DNA from: Nocardioides soli
GTDB taxonomy: Bacteria > Actinomycetota > Actinomycetes > Propionibacteriales > Nocardioidaceae
NCBI RefSeq assembly: GCF_014191495.1
Contig: NZ_JACHWR010000002.1
Location: forward strand, 372,001 to 436,000
DNA length: 64,000 nucleotides
Direction: 5' to 3'
Shown here in pieces: positions 16,271 to 24,972 of this stretch. A program made the position numbers and the translations under genes. The notes under the pieces were generated by a model. It did not search any database. It was not told where the DNA came from and worked only from the letters and a program-made list of their open reading frames with translations. The number at the start of each line of letters is the position of its first letter. The first letter of the stretch is position 1.

Positions 16271-16304
16271 AAGCAAGTGCTTGATAAGAATCAAGCACTT
16301 GCTT
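16271..16304. promoter_or_regulatory. Double KstR2-type operator (perfect 15-base inverted repeat)
   Basis: AAGCAAGTGCTTGAT and its exact reverse complement are separated by AAGA. Each arm contains one full match to AnCAAGnnCTTGnT (16272-16285 and 16290-16303). It overlaps a candidate promoter and lies 32 bases before the acyl-CoA dehydrogenase at 16336. The left arm is identical to the box at 10854-10868, so both operons are probably controlled by one repressor, whose gene is not in the window. Confidence 0.75.
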
Positions 16305-16310
16305 TACTCT
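16281..16310 (+). promoter_or_regulatory. Candidate promoter inside the double operator
   Basis: TTGATA (16281-16286) and TACTCT (16305-16310) are 18 bases apart and flank the right operator arm. A repressor bound to the palindrome would cover both hexamers. The start codon lies 25 bases downstream. Confidence 0.5.
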
Positions 16311-16335
16311 CAGTGAGTGCAACAGGAGGTGGCAG

Positions 16336-17505
16336 GTGCGTGAGCTGCGCGATCCGGACCACGAGCTGATCGCCAAGGCGATCCGGGCTCGGGTCTCGGA
16401 GTTCGACGACGACTACTGGTCGGCGTGCGACCGGGAGCACCGGTTCCCCTGGGAGTTCTTCGACGCGATGGCGAAGGACGGCTGGGTCGGCGTCGCGATC
16501 CCGGAGCAGTACGGCGGCGGTGGGCGCGGGGTGACCGAGGCCGCGATCCTGCTCCGCGAGGTGGCCGCCTCCGGTGCGGCGATGAACGGCTGTACCGCGC
16601 TGCACATGAACGTCTTCGGCCTGCAGCCGGTGATCAAGTACGGCAACGAGCGGCTCAAGGAGACCTTCCTCCCGGCGGCCGCGGCGGGCGACCTGCACGT
16701 CGCGTTCGCGGTGACCGAGCCCGACGCCGGCACGGACACCTCGAAGATCAAGACCCGCGCGGTCCGCGACGGCGACGGGTGGCGGATCAGCGGTCAGAAG
16801 ATCTGGACCAGCAAGGCGCTCGAGTCCTCGGTGGCGCTGATGCTGGCCCGGACGGCGCCCGCGCCCGACGACGAGGCCCGCCGGTTCGAGGGGCTCAGCC
16901 TCTTCCTGATCGACCTCGACCCCGAGCACGTCGACATCCGGCCGATCCCCAAGACCGGGCGCAACGCGGTCGCGACGTGCGAGACCTTCTACGACGACCT
17001 GCCGGTCGAGGGCTGGCGGCTCGTCGGCGAGGAGGGCAAGGGCTTCAAGCACATCCTCGCCGGGCTCAACGCCGAGCGCATCCTGATCGCGGCCGAGGCC
17101 ACGGGGATCGGGTACGCCGCGCTGCGGCGGGCCACGGAGTACGCCAAGGTGCGGCGGGTCTTCGACCGCCCGATCGGCAGCAACCAGGCGCTCAGCCACC
17201 CGCTCGCCGACTCCCACGCCCGGCTGGAGGCGGCCTGGGAGATGACGCTGATCGCGGCGGGGCGTTGCGACGCCGGCCTGTCCTGCGGGGCCGAGGCGAA
17301 CATCGCGAAGTACCTCGCCGCGGACGCCGGCTACGACGCCGCCGACCGGGCGATGCAGACCCACGGCGGACTCGGGTACGCGCTCGAGTACCACGTGGAG
17401 CGCTACTGGCGGGAGGCCCGCGTGATGCGGCTGGCGCCGATCAGCCAGGAGATGTCGCTCAACTTCATCGCCCAGCAGGTGCTGGGCCTGCCGAGGAGCT
17501 ACTGA
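16336..17505 (+). CDS. Acyl-CoA dehydrogenase
   Basis: A 389-residue full-length acyl-CoA dehydrogenase. In order it shows AFAVTEPDAGTDTSKIKTRA (FAD/substrate contact), GQKIWTSKA, FDRPIGSNQALSHPLADSHA and MQTHGGLGYALEYHVERYW near the C-terminus. It would start a round of beta-oxidation on the pathway acyl-CoA. The GTG start is preceded by AGGAGGT with suitable spacing and follows the double operator, so it leads the operon 16336-24972. Specificity is unknown; the operator suggests an HIP-like or other ring-derived acyl-CoA, but this is inference. Confidence 0.9.
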   Translation: MRELRDPDHELIAKAIRARVSEFDDDYWSACDREHRFPWEFFDAMAKDGWVGVAIPEQYGGGGRGVTEAAILLREVAASGAAMNGCTALHMNVFGLQPVIKYGNERLKETFLPAAAAGDLHVAFAVTEPDAGTDTSKIKTRAVRDGDGWRISGQKIWTSKALESSVALMLARTAPAPDDEARRFEGLSLFLIDLDPEHVDIRPIPKTGRNAVATCETFYDDLPVEGWRLVGEEGKGFKHILAGLNAERILIAAEATGIGYAALRRATEYAKVRRVFDRPIGSNQALSHPLADSHARLEAAWEMTLIAAGRCDAGLSCGAEANIAKYLAADAGYDAADRAMQTHGGLGYALEYHVERYWREARVMRLAPISQEMSLNFIAQQVLGLPRSY

Positions 17506-17506
17506 C

Positions 17507-18316
17507 ATGGACGGCAAGCGGCTGGAGGGCCGGGTGGCGTACGTGCTCGGCGGCGGCAGCGACGGCCCGGCGCGCCCAGGTGAGGCGCTGCCGATGGGCA
17601 ACGGACGGGCGATCGCGCTGCGCCTGGCGGCCGAGGGCGCGCTCGTCGTGGTGGGTGACAAGGACCTCGGACGGGCCCAGGCGACCGTCGACCACCTCGA
17701 CGGGGCCGGGCTCGCGGTCGAGGTGGACGCGGCCGACCCGGAGTCGTGTGTCGCGGCCGTCCGCGCCGCGGTCGAGTTCGGCGACCGGCTCGACGTGGTC
17801 GTGTGCAACGTGGGCGTCTCCGGCCGCGAGCCGGTCAAGGTGCAGTCGCTCGACGACTGGGAGCTCGCCTCGGACGTCAACGTGCGCTCGCACTGGCTGA
17901 CGGCCCAGGCCGCGCTGGTGCCGATGCTCGAGCAGGGGCGCGGGTGCTTCGCGTTCGTCGGCTCGACCGCCGGCGTGTTCAGCAGCCGCCGGTCGCTGTC
18001 CTACGAGGCCACCAAGGCCGCGCAGCTGGCCGTGATGCGTCACGTCGCCGTCCGGTACGCCGACCGGGGGATCCGCTCCAACGCCGTCGTGCTCGGCAAC
18101 ATCGACTCCGCCCTGGTGCGGCGCGAGTTCGGCGACGGCAACGGCGACGCCCGGGCGGCGGTCGTGCCGATGCGCCGAGAGGGTCGCCCCGAGGAGGCCG
18201 CCGGTGCCGTGGCCTTCCTGGTGAGCGACGACGCCGGCTACGTGACCGGCCAGAGCCTGCTGGTCGACGGCGGCGTGAGCGCCGCCTGGCCGATCCCACC
18301 GATCGTTTCGCAGTGA
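17507..18316 (+). CDS. SDR-family oxidoreductase with inserted nucleotide-binding loop
   Basis: A 269-residue short-chain dehydrogenase. The first Rossmann turn is GGGSDGPARPGEALPMGNGR, carrying about ten more residues than the usual TGxxxGxG. The rest is conventional: VVCNVGVSG in place of NNAG, catalytic Ser in VGSTAG, YEATK and the C-terminal VTGQSLLVDGG. It probably oxidises a hydroxyacyl intermediate made by the surrounding dehydrogenase and thiolase. It starts one base after the dehydrogenase stop and belongs to the same operon. The inserted loop may change cofactor choice. Confidence 0.85.
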   Translation: MDGKRLEGRVAYVLGGGSDGPARPGEALPMGNGRAIALRLAAEGALVVVGDKDLGRAQATVDHLDGAGLAVEVDAADPESCVAAVRAAVEFGDRLDVVVCNVGVSGREPVKVQSLDDWELASDVNVRSHWLTAQAALVPMLEQGRGCFAFVGSTAGVFSSRRSLSYEATKAAQLAVMRHVAVRYADRGIRSNAVVLGNIDSALVRREFGDGNGDARAAVVPMRREGRPEEAAGAVAFLVSDDAGYVTGQSLLVDGGVSAAWPIPPIVSQ

Positions 18317-18326
18317 GGAGCTGTTC

Positions 18327-19508
18327 GTGAGCAAGGTCGTCGTCAGCGGTGTCGGGATGAGCCCGTTCGGGAAGTTCCTCGACACCTCGATGAAGGAGCT
18401 CGGCCGGGTCGCGGTCGACGCCGCGCTGGCCGATGCGGGCATCGGCGTCCGCGACGTGCAGGCGATGTTCTTCTCCAACGCCCTGGCCGGGCTGATCACC
18501 GGTCAGGAGTGCATCCGCGGCGAGGTTGTGGGCTACCCGCTCGGACTGGCCGGCATCCCGATCCACAACGTCGAGAACGCCTGCGCCTCGGGTGGCAACG
18601 CCCTGCACCTCGCCTGGATGGCGGTGGCGTCGGGCATGTACGACACCGTCCTCGCCCTCGGCGTCGAGAAGGCCAACCACGAGGACCGCCAGCGCACGTT
18701 CAGCGCGTACGCCGCCGGCATGGACGTCGAGGCCGGCTTCGCCACCGGCGACGGAGCCGGCCAGGAGCGCAGCCCGTTCGTCGACCGCCAGGCCCGACTG
18801 GCCGGGATGCTCTTCGACGAGCGCGGCGTGACGATGGAGGGTCTGGCCCGGATCGCCTCCCGGTCGTTGGAGAGCGCACGCCTCAACCCCTTCGCCCACC
18901 GCCGGTTCGGTGCCTCCGTCGAGGACGTCCTGGCCTCGCGCGTCGTGGTCGAGCCGCTGACGGTGCTGATGAGCTCCCCGGTCAGCGACGGCGGGGCCGC
19001 CGTGGTCGTCACCAGCCGCCCCGAGGCCGTCGCCTCGCCGCGCGCGGTCGAGATCCTCGCTTCGCGGATGGCGACCCGGCCGCCCCAGGACCAGCCGGAC
19101 GCGCCGAACGCCGTCGAGGCCTCGGCGCACGCGGCGTTCGAGCAGGCCGGGCTCGGGCCGGAGGACATGGACCTCGCCGAGGTGCACGACGCGTCGGTGG
19201 CCTACGAGCTGATGGCGTGGACCGACGTCGGCCTGTGCCGGCCCGGCGACGAGCAGAAGTGGGCGATGGAGGGCGTCACCGAGGCCGACGGCGCGATGCC
19301 CGTCAACCGCTCCGGAGGTCTGGTCGGTCGTGGCCACGCCCTCGGCGCCAGCGGGCTCGCCCAGATCCACGACGTGGTGCAGCAGCTGCGCGGCGAGGCC
19401 GGCGAGCTCCAGCTGCTCGATCCGCGGCGGGCCGTCGTGCAGATCGGTGGCGGGGTCGTCGACTGGCTGACCGCCGCGTCGAGCGTGCACGTGCTGGCGA
19501 GGGGCTGA
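18327..19508 (+). CDS. Thiolase (acetyl-CoA acetyltransferase family, SCP-x-like)
   Basis: A 393-residue thiolase-superfamily enzyme with the nucleophilic Cys86 in ENACASGGNA and a C-terminal NRSGGLVGRGHALGASG carrying the catalytic His region. In contrast with the homologue at 3209, the active-site Cys is intact, so it should cleave a 3-oxoacyl-CoA with CoA. The C-terminal GHALGASG lies where classical thiolases have GHPxGxSG. It follows the SDR gene by ten bases, giving the order dehydrogenase, hydroxyacyl dehydrogenase, thiolase, i.e. most of a beta-oxidation turn; a hydratase is the missing step in this operon. Confidence 0.88.
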   Translation: MSKVVVSGVGMSPFGKFLDTSMKELGRVAVDAALADAGIGVRDVQAMFFSNALAGLITGQECIRGEVVGYPLGLAGIPIHNVENACASGGNALHLAWMAVASGMYDTVLALGVEKANHEDRQRTFSAYAAGMDVEAGFATGDGAGQERSPFVDRQARLAGMLFDERGVTMEGLARIASRSLESARLNPFAHRRFGASVEDVLASRVVVEPLTVLMSSPVSDGGAAVVVTSRPEAVASPRAVEILASRMATRPPQDQPDAPNAVEASAHAAFEQAGLGPEDMDLAEVHDASVAYELMAWTDVGLCRPGDEQKWAMEGVTEADGAMPVNRSGGLVGRGHALGASGLAQIHDVVQQLRGEAGELQLLDPRRAVVQIGGGVVDWLTAASSVHVLARG

Positions 19509-19512
19509 CCGG

Positions 19513-20481
19513 GTGTCGGACCTCGTCATCGACGCGCACCTGCACGTCTGGGACGCCTCCTGGCTCCCGGAGGGGCTGCGCCTCGCCTGGGCGCGGCAGG
19601 GCGCGGGCCGGCGGCTGCCCGAGCGCGACCCGCAGGAGATCCTCGCCCACGTCTCCCGCGGCCAGAGCGACCCCGAGGCCCGGCTGACGATAGCGGCCTT
19701 CGACCGGGCCGGCGTCAAGGCGGGCGTGGTGCCGGTCGTCGACTGGACCGTCGTGGGGGCCCCGGCCGGCGAGCACCTGCCGATCGCGAGCCTGAACGCC
19801 CGGTACGAGCAGCTCTGCGACGAGCACGAGGGCCGGCTCTACTTCGCGGCGGGCCTCGACCCGCGGCACGCGGACGCCCGCGCGCTCTTCGAGGCCGCGG
19901 TCGCCCATCCGCACTGCCGCGGCGTCAAGCTCTACCCGGCCGCGGGCTGGGACCTGCGCGACCCCGACCACGCCTGGCTGTTCGAGGCGCTCCGCGAGCG
20001 CGACCTGCCGGTCGTCGTGCACTGCAGCCCGCTCGGCGGCGACCCCCTCCAGACGATCCGCAGCCGCCCCGCCGAGATCGGCGCGCTGCTGGCGGCGTAC
20101 CCCACGCTGCGGGTCTCCTTCGCGCACGCCGGCATCGAGGCGTGGTGGGCGGAGGCGCTCGACTGCGCGACCGGCTGGCAGCACGCCTACCTGGAGCTGT
20201 CCCTGTGGCAGCGGCTGGCGCAGCGGGACTACCCGGAGTTCCGGCGCCGGGTGCGCCTGATGAAGGAGCAGATCGGGGCGCATCGTCTGGTCTTCGGCTC
20301 CGACATCATCCGGGGTCCCCGGGAGGACCCCGAGGGCGACGAGTTGGTGCGGTGGATCAGCATGGTGCGAGACCTCGCGGCGCCGTACGACGGCGACGCG
20401 CCGGTCCTCTCGGCCGAGGAGCTCGGGCTCCTCCTTGCTGGCAACGCAGTTCGGTTGTTCGACCTCAAGGAGCACTCATGA
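19513..20481 (+). CDS. Amidohydrolase-family protein (amidohydrolase 2/ACMSD-like)
   Basis: A 322-residue TIM-barrel metal-dependent hydrolase or decarboxylase. The N-terminal VIDAHLHVWD supplies the HxH metal ligands, VVVHCSPLGGD and SFAHAGIEAWW the middle histidines and FGSDI the barrel-end Asp. This pattern matches amidohydrolase family 2, which includes decarboxylases of aromatic and keto acids. In a CoA-thioester operon it might act on a ring-cleavage or beta-keto product. The GTG start follows the thiolase gene by four bases, and its stop overlaps the ligase ATG. The reaction is not assigned. Confidence 0.8.
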   Translation: MSDLVIDAHLHVWDASWLPEGLRLAWARQGAGRRLPERDPQEILAHVSRGQSDPEARLTIAAFDRAGVKAGVVPVVDWTVVGAPAGEHLPIASLNARYEQLCDEHEGRLYFAAGLDPRHADARALFEAAVAHPHCRGVKLYPAAGWDLRDPDHAWLFEALRERDLPVVVHCSPLGGDPLQTIRSRPAEIGALLAAYPTLRVSFAHAGIEAWWAEALDCATGWQHAYLELSLWQRLAQRDYPEFRRRVRLMKEQIGAHRLVFGSDIIRGPREDPEGDELVRWISMVRDLAAPYDGDAPVLSAEELGLLLAGNAVRLFDLKEHS

Positions 20482-22049
20482 CCGACTCGCTCGGAGCACT
20501 GTTCGCCAACGCCGGTCGCCGGTTCCACGGGAACGTCGCGATCGTCTCGCAGGGCCGTCAGCGGACCTTCGGCGAGGTGGTGGACCGCGGGTGGCGGCTC
20601 GCCCATGCACTCCGCGACCGTGGGGTCCGCCCCGGCCAGTCCGTGGCCGCGATGCTCGGCAACCGGGTCGAGTCCCTGGAGGTGTACGTCGGCCTCGCCC
20701 TGGGCGGCTTCACCGCGGTCCACGTCAACGACCGGCTCACCGCCGCCGAGGTCGACTACGTGCTGTCGGACTCCGGTGCGGTGGCGCTCGTGCACACCGA
20801 CGGCGCGTCGCCGGTCGCGGCCGCGCTCACGACCACCGCGGCGCTCGCCGCGTGGCTCGCGATCGACGACGCGCCGCCCGCCGGCGCCGAGTCGTTCGAC
20901 GCCGCCCTCGGCGCCGCGGCCGCCGACCCGATCGAGGCCGACGTCCGGCCCGAGGACATCGCGCTCGTCGGCTACACGAGCGGGACCACCGGTTTCCCCA
21001 AGGGCGTCCTGGTCAGCCACCGGGCGGTCACGAACTGCATCAAGCTCGTGCCCTACGCCTACCGCTTCCCGCTCCAGGGCCACGCGGCGTTCCCCGGCGG
21101 CTGGTCCTTCGTCTCCGGCCTGTGGGGCGTGATCTTCCCGCACTTCTACACCGGCGGGACCGTCTCGTTCATCCCCGGCGCGACCCCCGACGAGTGGGGC
21201 CGGCACATGGTCGAGAACCGCTCGACGTTCACGCTCGGGCTCACTCCGCTCATCCCCGGCCTGATGGAGGCCCTGCGCCTGCACCCCGGGGCGCTCGACA
21301 CGCTGCAGTCGGTGCTGCACTCCGGTGGACCACTGCCGCCCGAGCTCGCCTCGGACCTGGTCGAGCTCATCGACGACCGGCTGGTGGAGACCTACGGCAT
21401 GACCGAGGTCGTCGGTCCGATCACGATCACCAACCGGAGCGACTGGCGCGGCCTCGGTGGTGCGCGGGACATCTTCGCCTCGGTGGGCCGGCCGCTGCCG
21501 ACCTCGACGATGCGAGTAGCGAACCCGGACGGGGAGACGGTTCCGGACGGCGAGGTCGGCGAGCTCGTGATCGAGGCCGACACGATGTTCTCCGGCTACC
21601 ACAACCAGCCGGAGAAGACCGCGGCCGCGCTCCGCGGCGACGAGTACTTCACCGGCGACCTCGGCTTCCGCGACGAGGCCGGCTACTTCTACCTGACCGG
21701 CCGTGCCCAGGACCTCATCATCAGCGGCGGCGCCAACGTCTATCCGGCCGAGGTCGAGCGGGTCCTGGTGCAGATGGACGAGATCGTCGACGCCTCCGTC
21801 TTCGGCCTGCCCGACGAGCGGTGGGGCGAGGCGGTCTCCGCCGCCGTGGTGCTGCGGACCGGCGCCGAGGTGAGCGCGGACGACGTCCGCGCCTTCGCCC
21901 GCACCCAGCTGGCCGGCTACAAGAAGCCGGTGCACGTCTTCTTCCTCGCCGAGCTGCCCCGCAACTCCGGCATGAAGGTGATGAAGCACGTGCTCAAGGA
22001 GCAGCTGGCCGGTGCGGTCGGCACGGACACGACAGAGGTGATGGCATGA
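20478..22049 (+). CDS. AMP-forming acyl-CoA synthetase (second FadD-like)
   Basis: A 523-residue ANL-superfamily ligase. Motif order is complete: YTSGTTGFPKG from residue 166, ETYGMTE (A5), YFTGDLGFRDEAGYFYLTGR (A7/A8) and PRNSGMKVMKH with the C-terminal Lys. It activates a carboxylic acid to acyl-CoA via an acyl-adenylate. The window holds two such ligases in separate operons, suggesting two entry points or two successive acids in the pathway. The ATG overlaps the amidohydrolase stop and its own stop overlaps the LLM gene start. Confidence 0.9.
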   Translation: MTDSLGALFANAGRRFHGNVAIVSQGRQRTFGEVVDRGWRLAHALRDRGVRPGQSVAAMLGNRVESLEVYVGLALGGFTAVHVNDRLTAAEVDYVLSDSGAVALVHTDGASPVAAALTTTAALAAWLAIDDAPPAGAESFDAALGAAAADPIEADVRPEDIALVGYTSGTTGFPKGVLVSHRAVTNCIKLVPYAYRFPLQGHAAFPGGWSFVSGLWGVIFPHFYTGGTVSFIPGATPDEWGRHMVENRSTFTLGLTPLIPGLMEALRLHPGALDTLQSVLHSGGPLPPELASDLVELIDDRLVETYGMTEVVGPITITNRSDWRGLGGARDIFASVGRPLPTSTMRVANPDGETVPDGEVGELVIEADTMFSGYHNQPEKTAAALRGDEYFTGDLGFRDEAGYFYLTGRAQDLIISGGANVYPAEVERVLVQMDEIVDASVFGLPDERWGEAVSAAVVLRTGAEVSADDVRAFARTQLAGYKKPVHVFFLAELPRNSGMKVMKHVLKEQLAGAVGTDTTEVMA

Positions 22050-22930
22050 AGCTGGGCATCAGTGAGCTCTTCCCGGGCGCCGGACCGCGCGACGGCCGGT
22101 GGTCGATGGACGCCGCGCAGCTGATCGAGGAGATCGGCTACCACTCCGTGTGGCTCCCCGAGCACGTCGTCTTCTTCCCCAGCTACCGCTCCCAGTACCC
22201 CTACGAGTCCGGCGGCGCCCAGGAGGTGCACCGGATGCTCGGCGTGCACGACCCGCTGGTGCTCGCCTCGGCCATCGCGGCCACGACGACGACCCTGCGG
22301 ATCGGGACCTACGTCTTCGTGGTGCCGCAGCGCAACCCGATCGTCACCGCCCGCCAGGTCGCCAGCGTCGACCAGCTCAGCGGGGGCCGCTTCGAGTTCG
22401 GCGTCGGCGTCGGCTGGTCCGAGGAGGAGTACACCGCGCTCGACGTGCCCTTCGAGCGGCGTGGCGAGCGCATGAACGAGTACCTCGCGGCGATCCGCGA
22501 GCTGTGGGCCGAGGAGGAGCTGACGTCGTTCTCCGGCGAGTTCGTCGAGTTCGAGCCGCTCTACTGCTTCCCGAAGCCGGCCCAGCCGCGGCTGCCGATC
22601 ATCGTCGGCGGCAACAGCCGCGCCACCCTCGAGCGGATCGTGAAGTACGGCGACGGGTGGGCCGGGTACAGCCGCACCCACGAGGACATCGAGGTCTTCA
22701 CCGAGAAGCTCTCGGTCGCCATGGAGGCAGCCGGTCGCGACATGTCCGAGCTCTCGCTCAAGGTCGGCCGGCGCAGCAAGGGCACCACGGAGAAGGACTG
22801 GGAGGACGACCGCGCCTACATCGAGGAGGCCTTCCGCCTCGGCATCGACGAGGTCGTGGTCTCGCCCCGGATCGGCGACGACGACTACGAGAAGAAGATG
22901 CGCCGCTACGCCGAGATCGTCGGCCTCTGA
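22046..22930 (+). CDS. LLM-class F420-dependent oxidoreductase (Rv2161c-like)
   Basis: A 294-residue luciferase-like TIM-barrel oxidoreductase. LIEEIGYHSVWLPEHVV, YVFVVPQRNPIVTARQVASV and FEFGVGVGWSEEEY match the TIGR03619/Rv2161c family predicted to bind coenzyme F420. A basic loop (LKVGRRSKGTTEK) lies near the end. It is translationally coupled to the ligase (ATGA) and followed one base later by an SDR. It may carry out a hydride transfer in ring or side-chain degradation. With the gene at 7638 it argues for an F420-producing host. Confidence 0.85.
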   Translation: MKLGISELFPGAGPRDGRWSMDAAQLIEEIGYHSVWLPEHVVFFPSYRSQYPYESGGAQEVHRMLGVHDPLVLASAIAATTTTLRIGTYVFVVPQRNPIVTARQVASVDQLSGGRFEFGVGVGWSEEEYTALDVPFERRGERMNEYLAAIRELWAEEELTSFSGEFVEFEPLYCFPKPAQPRLPIIVGGNSRATLERIVKYGDGWAGYSRTHEDIEVFTEKLSVAMEAAGRDMSELSLKVGRRSKGTTEKDWEDDRAYIEEAFRLGIDEVVVSPRIGDDDYEKKMRRYAEIVGL

Positions 22931-22931
22931 C

Positions 22932-23684
22932 ATGGACCTGCAGCTGGACGGCCGGGTGGCCCTGGTGACCGGCGCGAGCGCCGGTATCGGCCGGGCGACC
23001 GCCCGGGCGCTCGCCGACGAGGGTGCGCACGTCCTGCTCGTCGCCCGGCGCCGCACCCAGCTCGAGGAGCTGGCCGACGAGATCGCGGGGTCGGGCCGGG
23101 CACGCCCGGACGTCCTGGAGGCGGACCTCGTTGCGGCGGAGAGTGCCGACCGGGTCGCCGCCGCGGTGGCCGAGCGCCACGGTCGGCTCGACGTCCTGGT
23201 CAACGCCGCCGGTGCGGCGGAACAGGCGGGCGACGTGCTGACCGAGGAGCTCTGGTACCGGCAGTTCGAGCTGAACTTCCACGCCAAGCGTCGGCTCACC
23301 CAGGCGGTGCTCCCGATGCTGGAGGCGAGCGGCCAGGGCCGAGTGGTCAACTTCGTCGGGCTCCTGGAGCCCGCCGTCGTGTCCGCGGCCCAGGCCGCCG
23401 TCGCCGCCTGCATCCTGTGGTCGAAGGCGCTGGCGCGCACGGTCGCGGCGGCCGGGGTGACGGTCAACTGCGTGGCGCCGGGGCGCGTCGACAGTGAGCA
23501 GGTCCAGCGCGCCTTCCCGACCGCGGAGGGCCGCGAGGAGTTCATCCGCCGGCGGATCCCCGCCGGCCGGTTCGGGACCCCCGAGGAGGCCGCGGCCCTG
23601 GTGGCCTTCCTGGCGTCCGGACCCGCGTCGTACGTCACCGGCGACACCGTCAGCGTCGACGGCGGCATGCACTGGTCGATCTAG
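22932..23684 (+). CDS. SDR-family protein lacking the YxxxK catalytic motif
   Basis: A 250-residue short-chain dehydrogenase-fold protein. The cofactor site TGASAGIGRATARAL, NAAG and the C-terminal YVTGDTVSVDGGMHWS are intact. Where YxxxK is expected the sequence reads VSAAQAAVAACILWSKALAR, without the catalytic Tyr, and the Ser strand reads NFVGLLEP. Members of the superfamily with this change may be non-classical reductases or regulatory subunits. It lies in the same operon as the preceding genes. Activity is uncertain. Confidence 0.78.
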   Translation: MDLQLDGRVALVTGASAGIGRATARALADEGAHVLLVARRRTQLEELADEIAGSGRARPDVLEADLVAAESADRVAAAVAERHGRLDVLVNAAGAAEQAGDVLTEELWYRQFELNFHAKRRLTQAVLPMLEASGQGRVVNFVGLLEPAVVSAAQAAVAACILWSKALARTVAAAGVTVNCVAPGRVDSEQVQRAFPTAEGREEFIRRRIPAGRFGTPEEAAALVAFLASGPASYVTGDTVSVDGGMHWSI

Positions 23685-23709
23685 TGGTCGCCAGCCGGAG
23701 CTGAGCGAG

Positions 23710-24972
23710 ATGGCACGGCGCGCCGCCGACCACGGCCTGCGGCTCCCGGCGGGAGCGATCGGGGCCATGCGCGCCCAGCTGCCGCACGTCTCCGAGCGGG
23801 TCATGAGCGCCGTGATCAGCGAGGTCCCGAGCTACACGAACGCCTTCGACAGCCGGATGGCCGAGACGATCCGCAACGCCGTGGAGCTCGCGCTCGGCGG
23901 GTTCCTGTCGCTCGCGAGCGGCCGGCGGAGCACGGATCCGGGAGCGCCGGGAGCGACTGCGGCCACCGGCTCCTACCAGCTCGGCCGGGGCGAGGCGCGG
24001 AGCGGCCGGTCCACCGAGGCGCTGCTGGCGGCGTTCCGGATCGGTGCCCGGGTCGCCTGGCGCGAGCTGTCGACGGCGGCGGTGGCCAACCGGGTCGAGC
24101 CCGCCGTCCTCGTCGACTTCGCCGAGCTCGTGTTCGCCTACATCGACGAGCTCTCGGCCGCCGCCGTCGCCGGGCACGCGGACGAGCGCGCCACGCTGGG
24201 CCGGATCCGGCGGCGGCGCATGGAGCGGCTCGGTCGTGAGCTGCTCCTCGGCACCGGCGAGCAGGTGGTCGGAGCCGCCGCCGAGGAGGCCGGCTGGGCG
24301 ATCCCGACGACCCTGACCGCCGTGCTGGTGCCCGAGGCGCACGCCCGGTCGGTGCTGGGCCTGCTGCCCGGCGGCACCCTGCAGCTGGACGAGGCCGCCG
24401 AGCTCGCCGACGGTACGACGCTGCTGCTCGTCCCCGACATGCACGACCGCCGGCGCGCGGTGCTGCTCCGCGCGCTCGGCGGCCACGACGCGACGGCCGG
24501 GCAGGCTGTGGCCTGGCTCGACGTACGCCGGTCCTACGAGCGCGCGTCGCGCGCCCGGCGACTCGGCCTCGGGCCGGACACCGACCTCCACCTCACCGAG
24601 CTGGTGCTGACCTCGGACGCCCGGGCCCGCGAGGACCTCCGGGTCCGGGTGCTCGCGCCGCTCGCCGAGGTCCGGCCGGCCACCGCGGAGAAGCTGGTCG
24701 AGACGCTGCGGGCCTGGCTCCGTCACCAGGGACGACGCGAGGGTGTCGCGGCGGAGCTGGTCGTCCATCCGCAGACCGTCCGGTACCGGATGGCCCAGCT
24801 GCGCGACCTCTACGGCGACCGCCTGGACGACCCCGACGAGGTGCTCGCGATGACCGTCGCGCTGGGGATGCCCGTGCGGCCGGTGCCGGGCGGTCGGGTC
24901 AGTGCTGCGCGACCGCCGAGCCGACCAGGTCGGCCAGCGCCCCGGGCGTCTCCGCCTCGGCCAGGTCGGTGA
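23710..24972 (+). CDS. PucR/CdaR-type transcriptional regulator
   Basis: A 420-residue regulator. The C-terminal region (LRAWLRHQGRREGVAAELVV, then HPQTVRYRMAQL) is the PucR C-terminal helix-turn-helix; the middle resembles the GGDEF-like CdaR domain and the N-terminus the RsbRD-like helical domain (MRAQLPHVSERVMSAVISEV). It probably controls this operon in response to a pathway metabolite. No start codon lies upstream in frame, so the ATG is well supported. The 3' end overlaps the convergent EIIA-like gene by 74 bases; the last 30 or so residues are Pro/Arg-rich and may be read-through of an older stop. Confidence 0.85.
   Translation: MARRAADHGLRLPAGAIGAMRAQLPHVSERVMSAVISEVPSYTNAFDSRMAETIRNAVELALGGFLSLASGRRSTDPGAPGATAATGSYQLGRGEARSGRSTEALLAAFRIGARVAWRELSTAAVANRVEPAVLVDFAELVFAYIDELSAAAVAGHADERATLGRIRRRRMERLGRELLLGTGEQVVGAAAEEAGWAIPTTLTAVLVPEAHARSVLGLLPGGTLQLDEAAELADGTTLLLVPDMHDRRRAVLLRALGGHDATAGQAVAWLDVRRSYERASRARRLGLGPDTDLHLTELVLTSDARAREDLRVRVLAPLAEVRPATAEKLVETLRAWLRHQGRREGVAAELVVHPQTVRYRMAQLRDLYGDRLDDPDEVLAMTVALGMPVRPVPGGRVSAARPPSRPGRPAPRASPPRPGR

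Noticed and set aside
14280..16376. A 698-codon minus-strand frame over the SDR and NTF2 genes
   Set aside because: Antisense shadow: no family motif and no ribosome site; the plus-strand genes have clear motifs.
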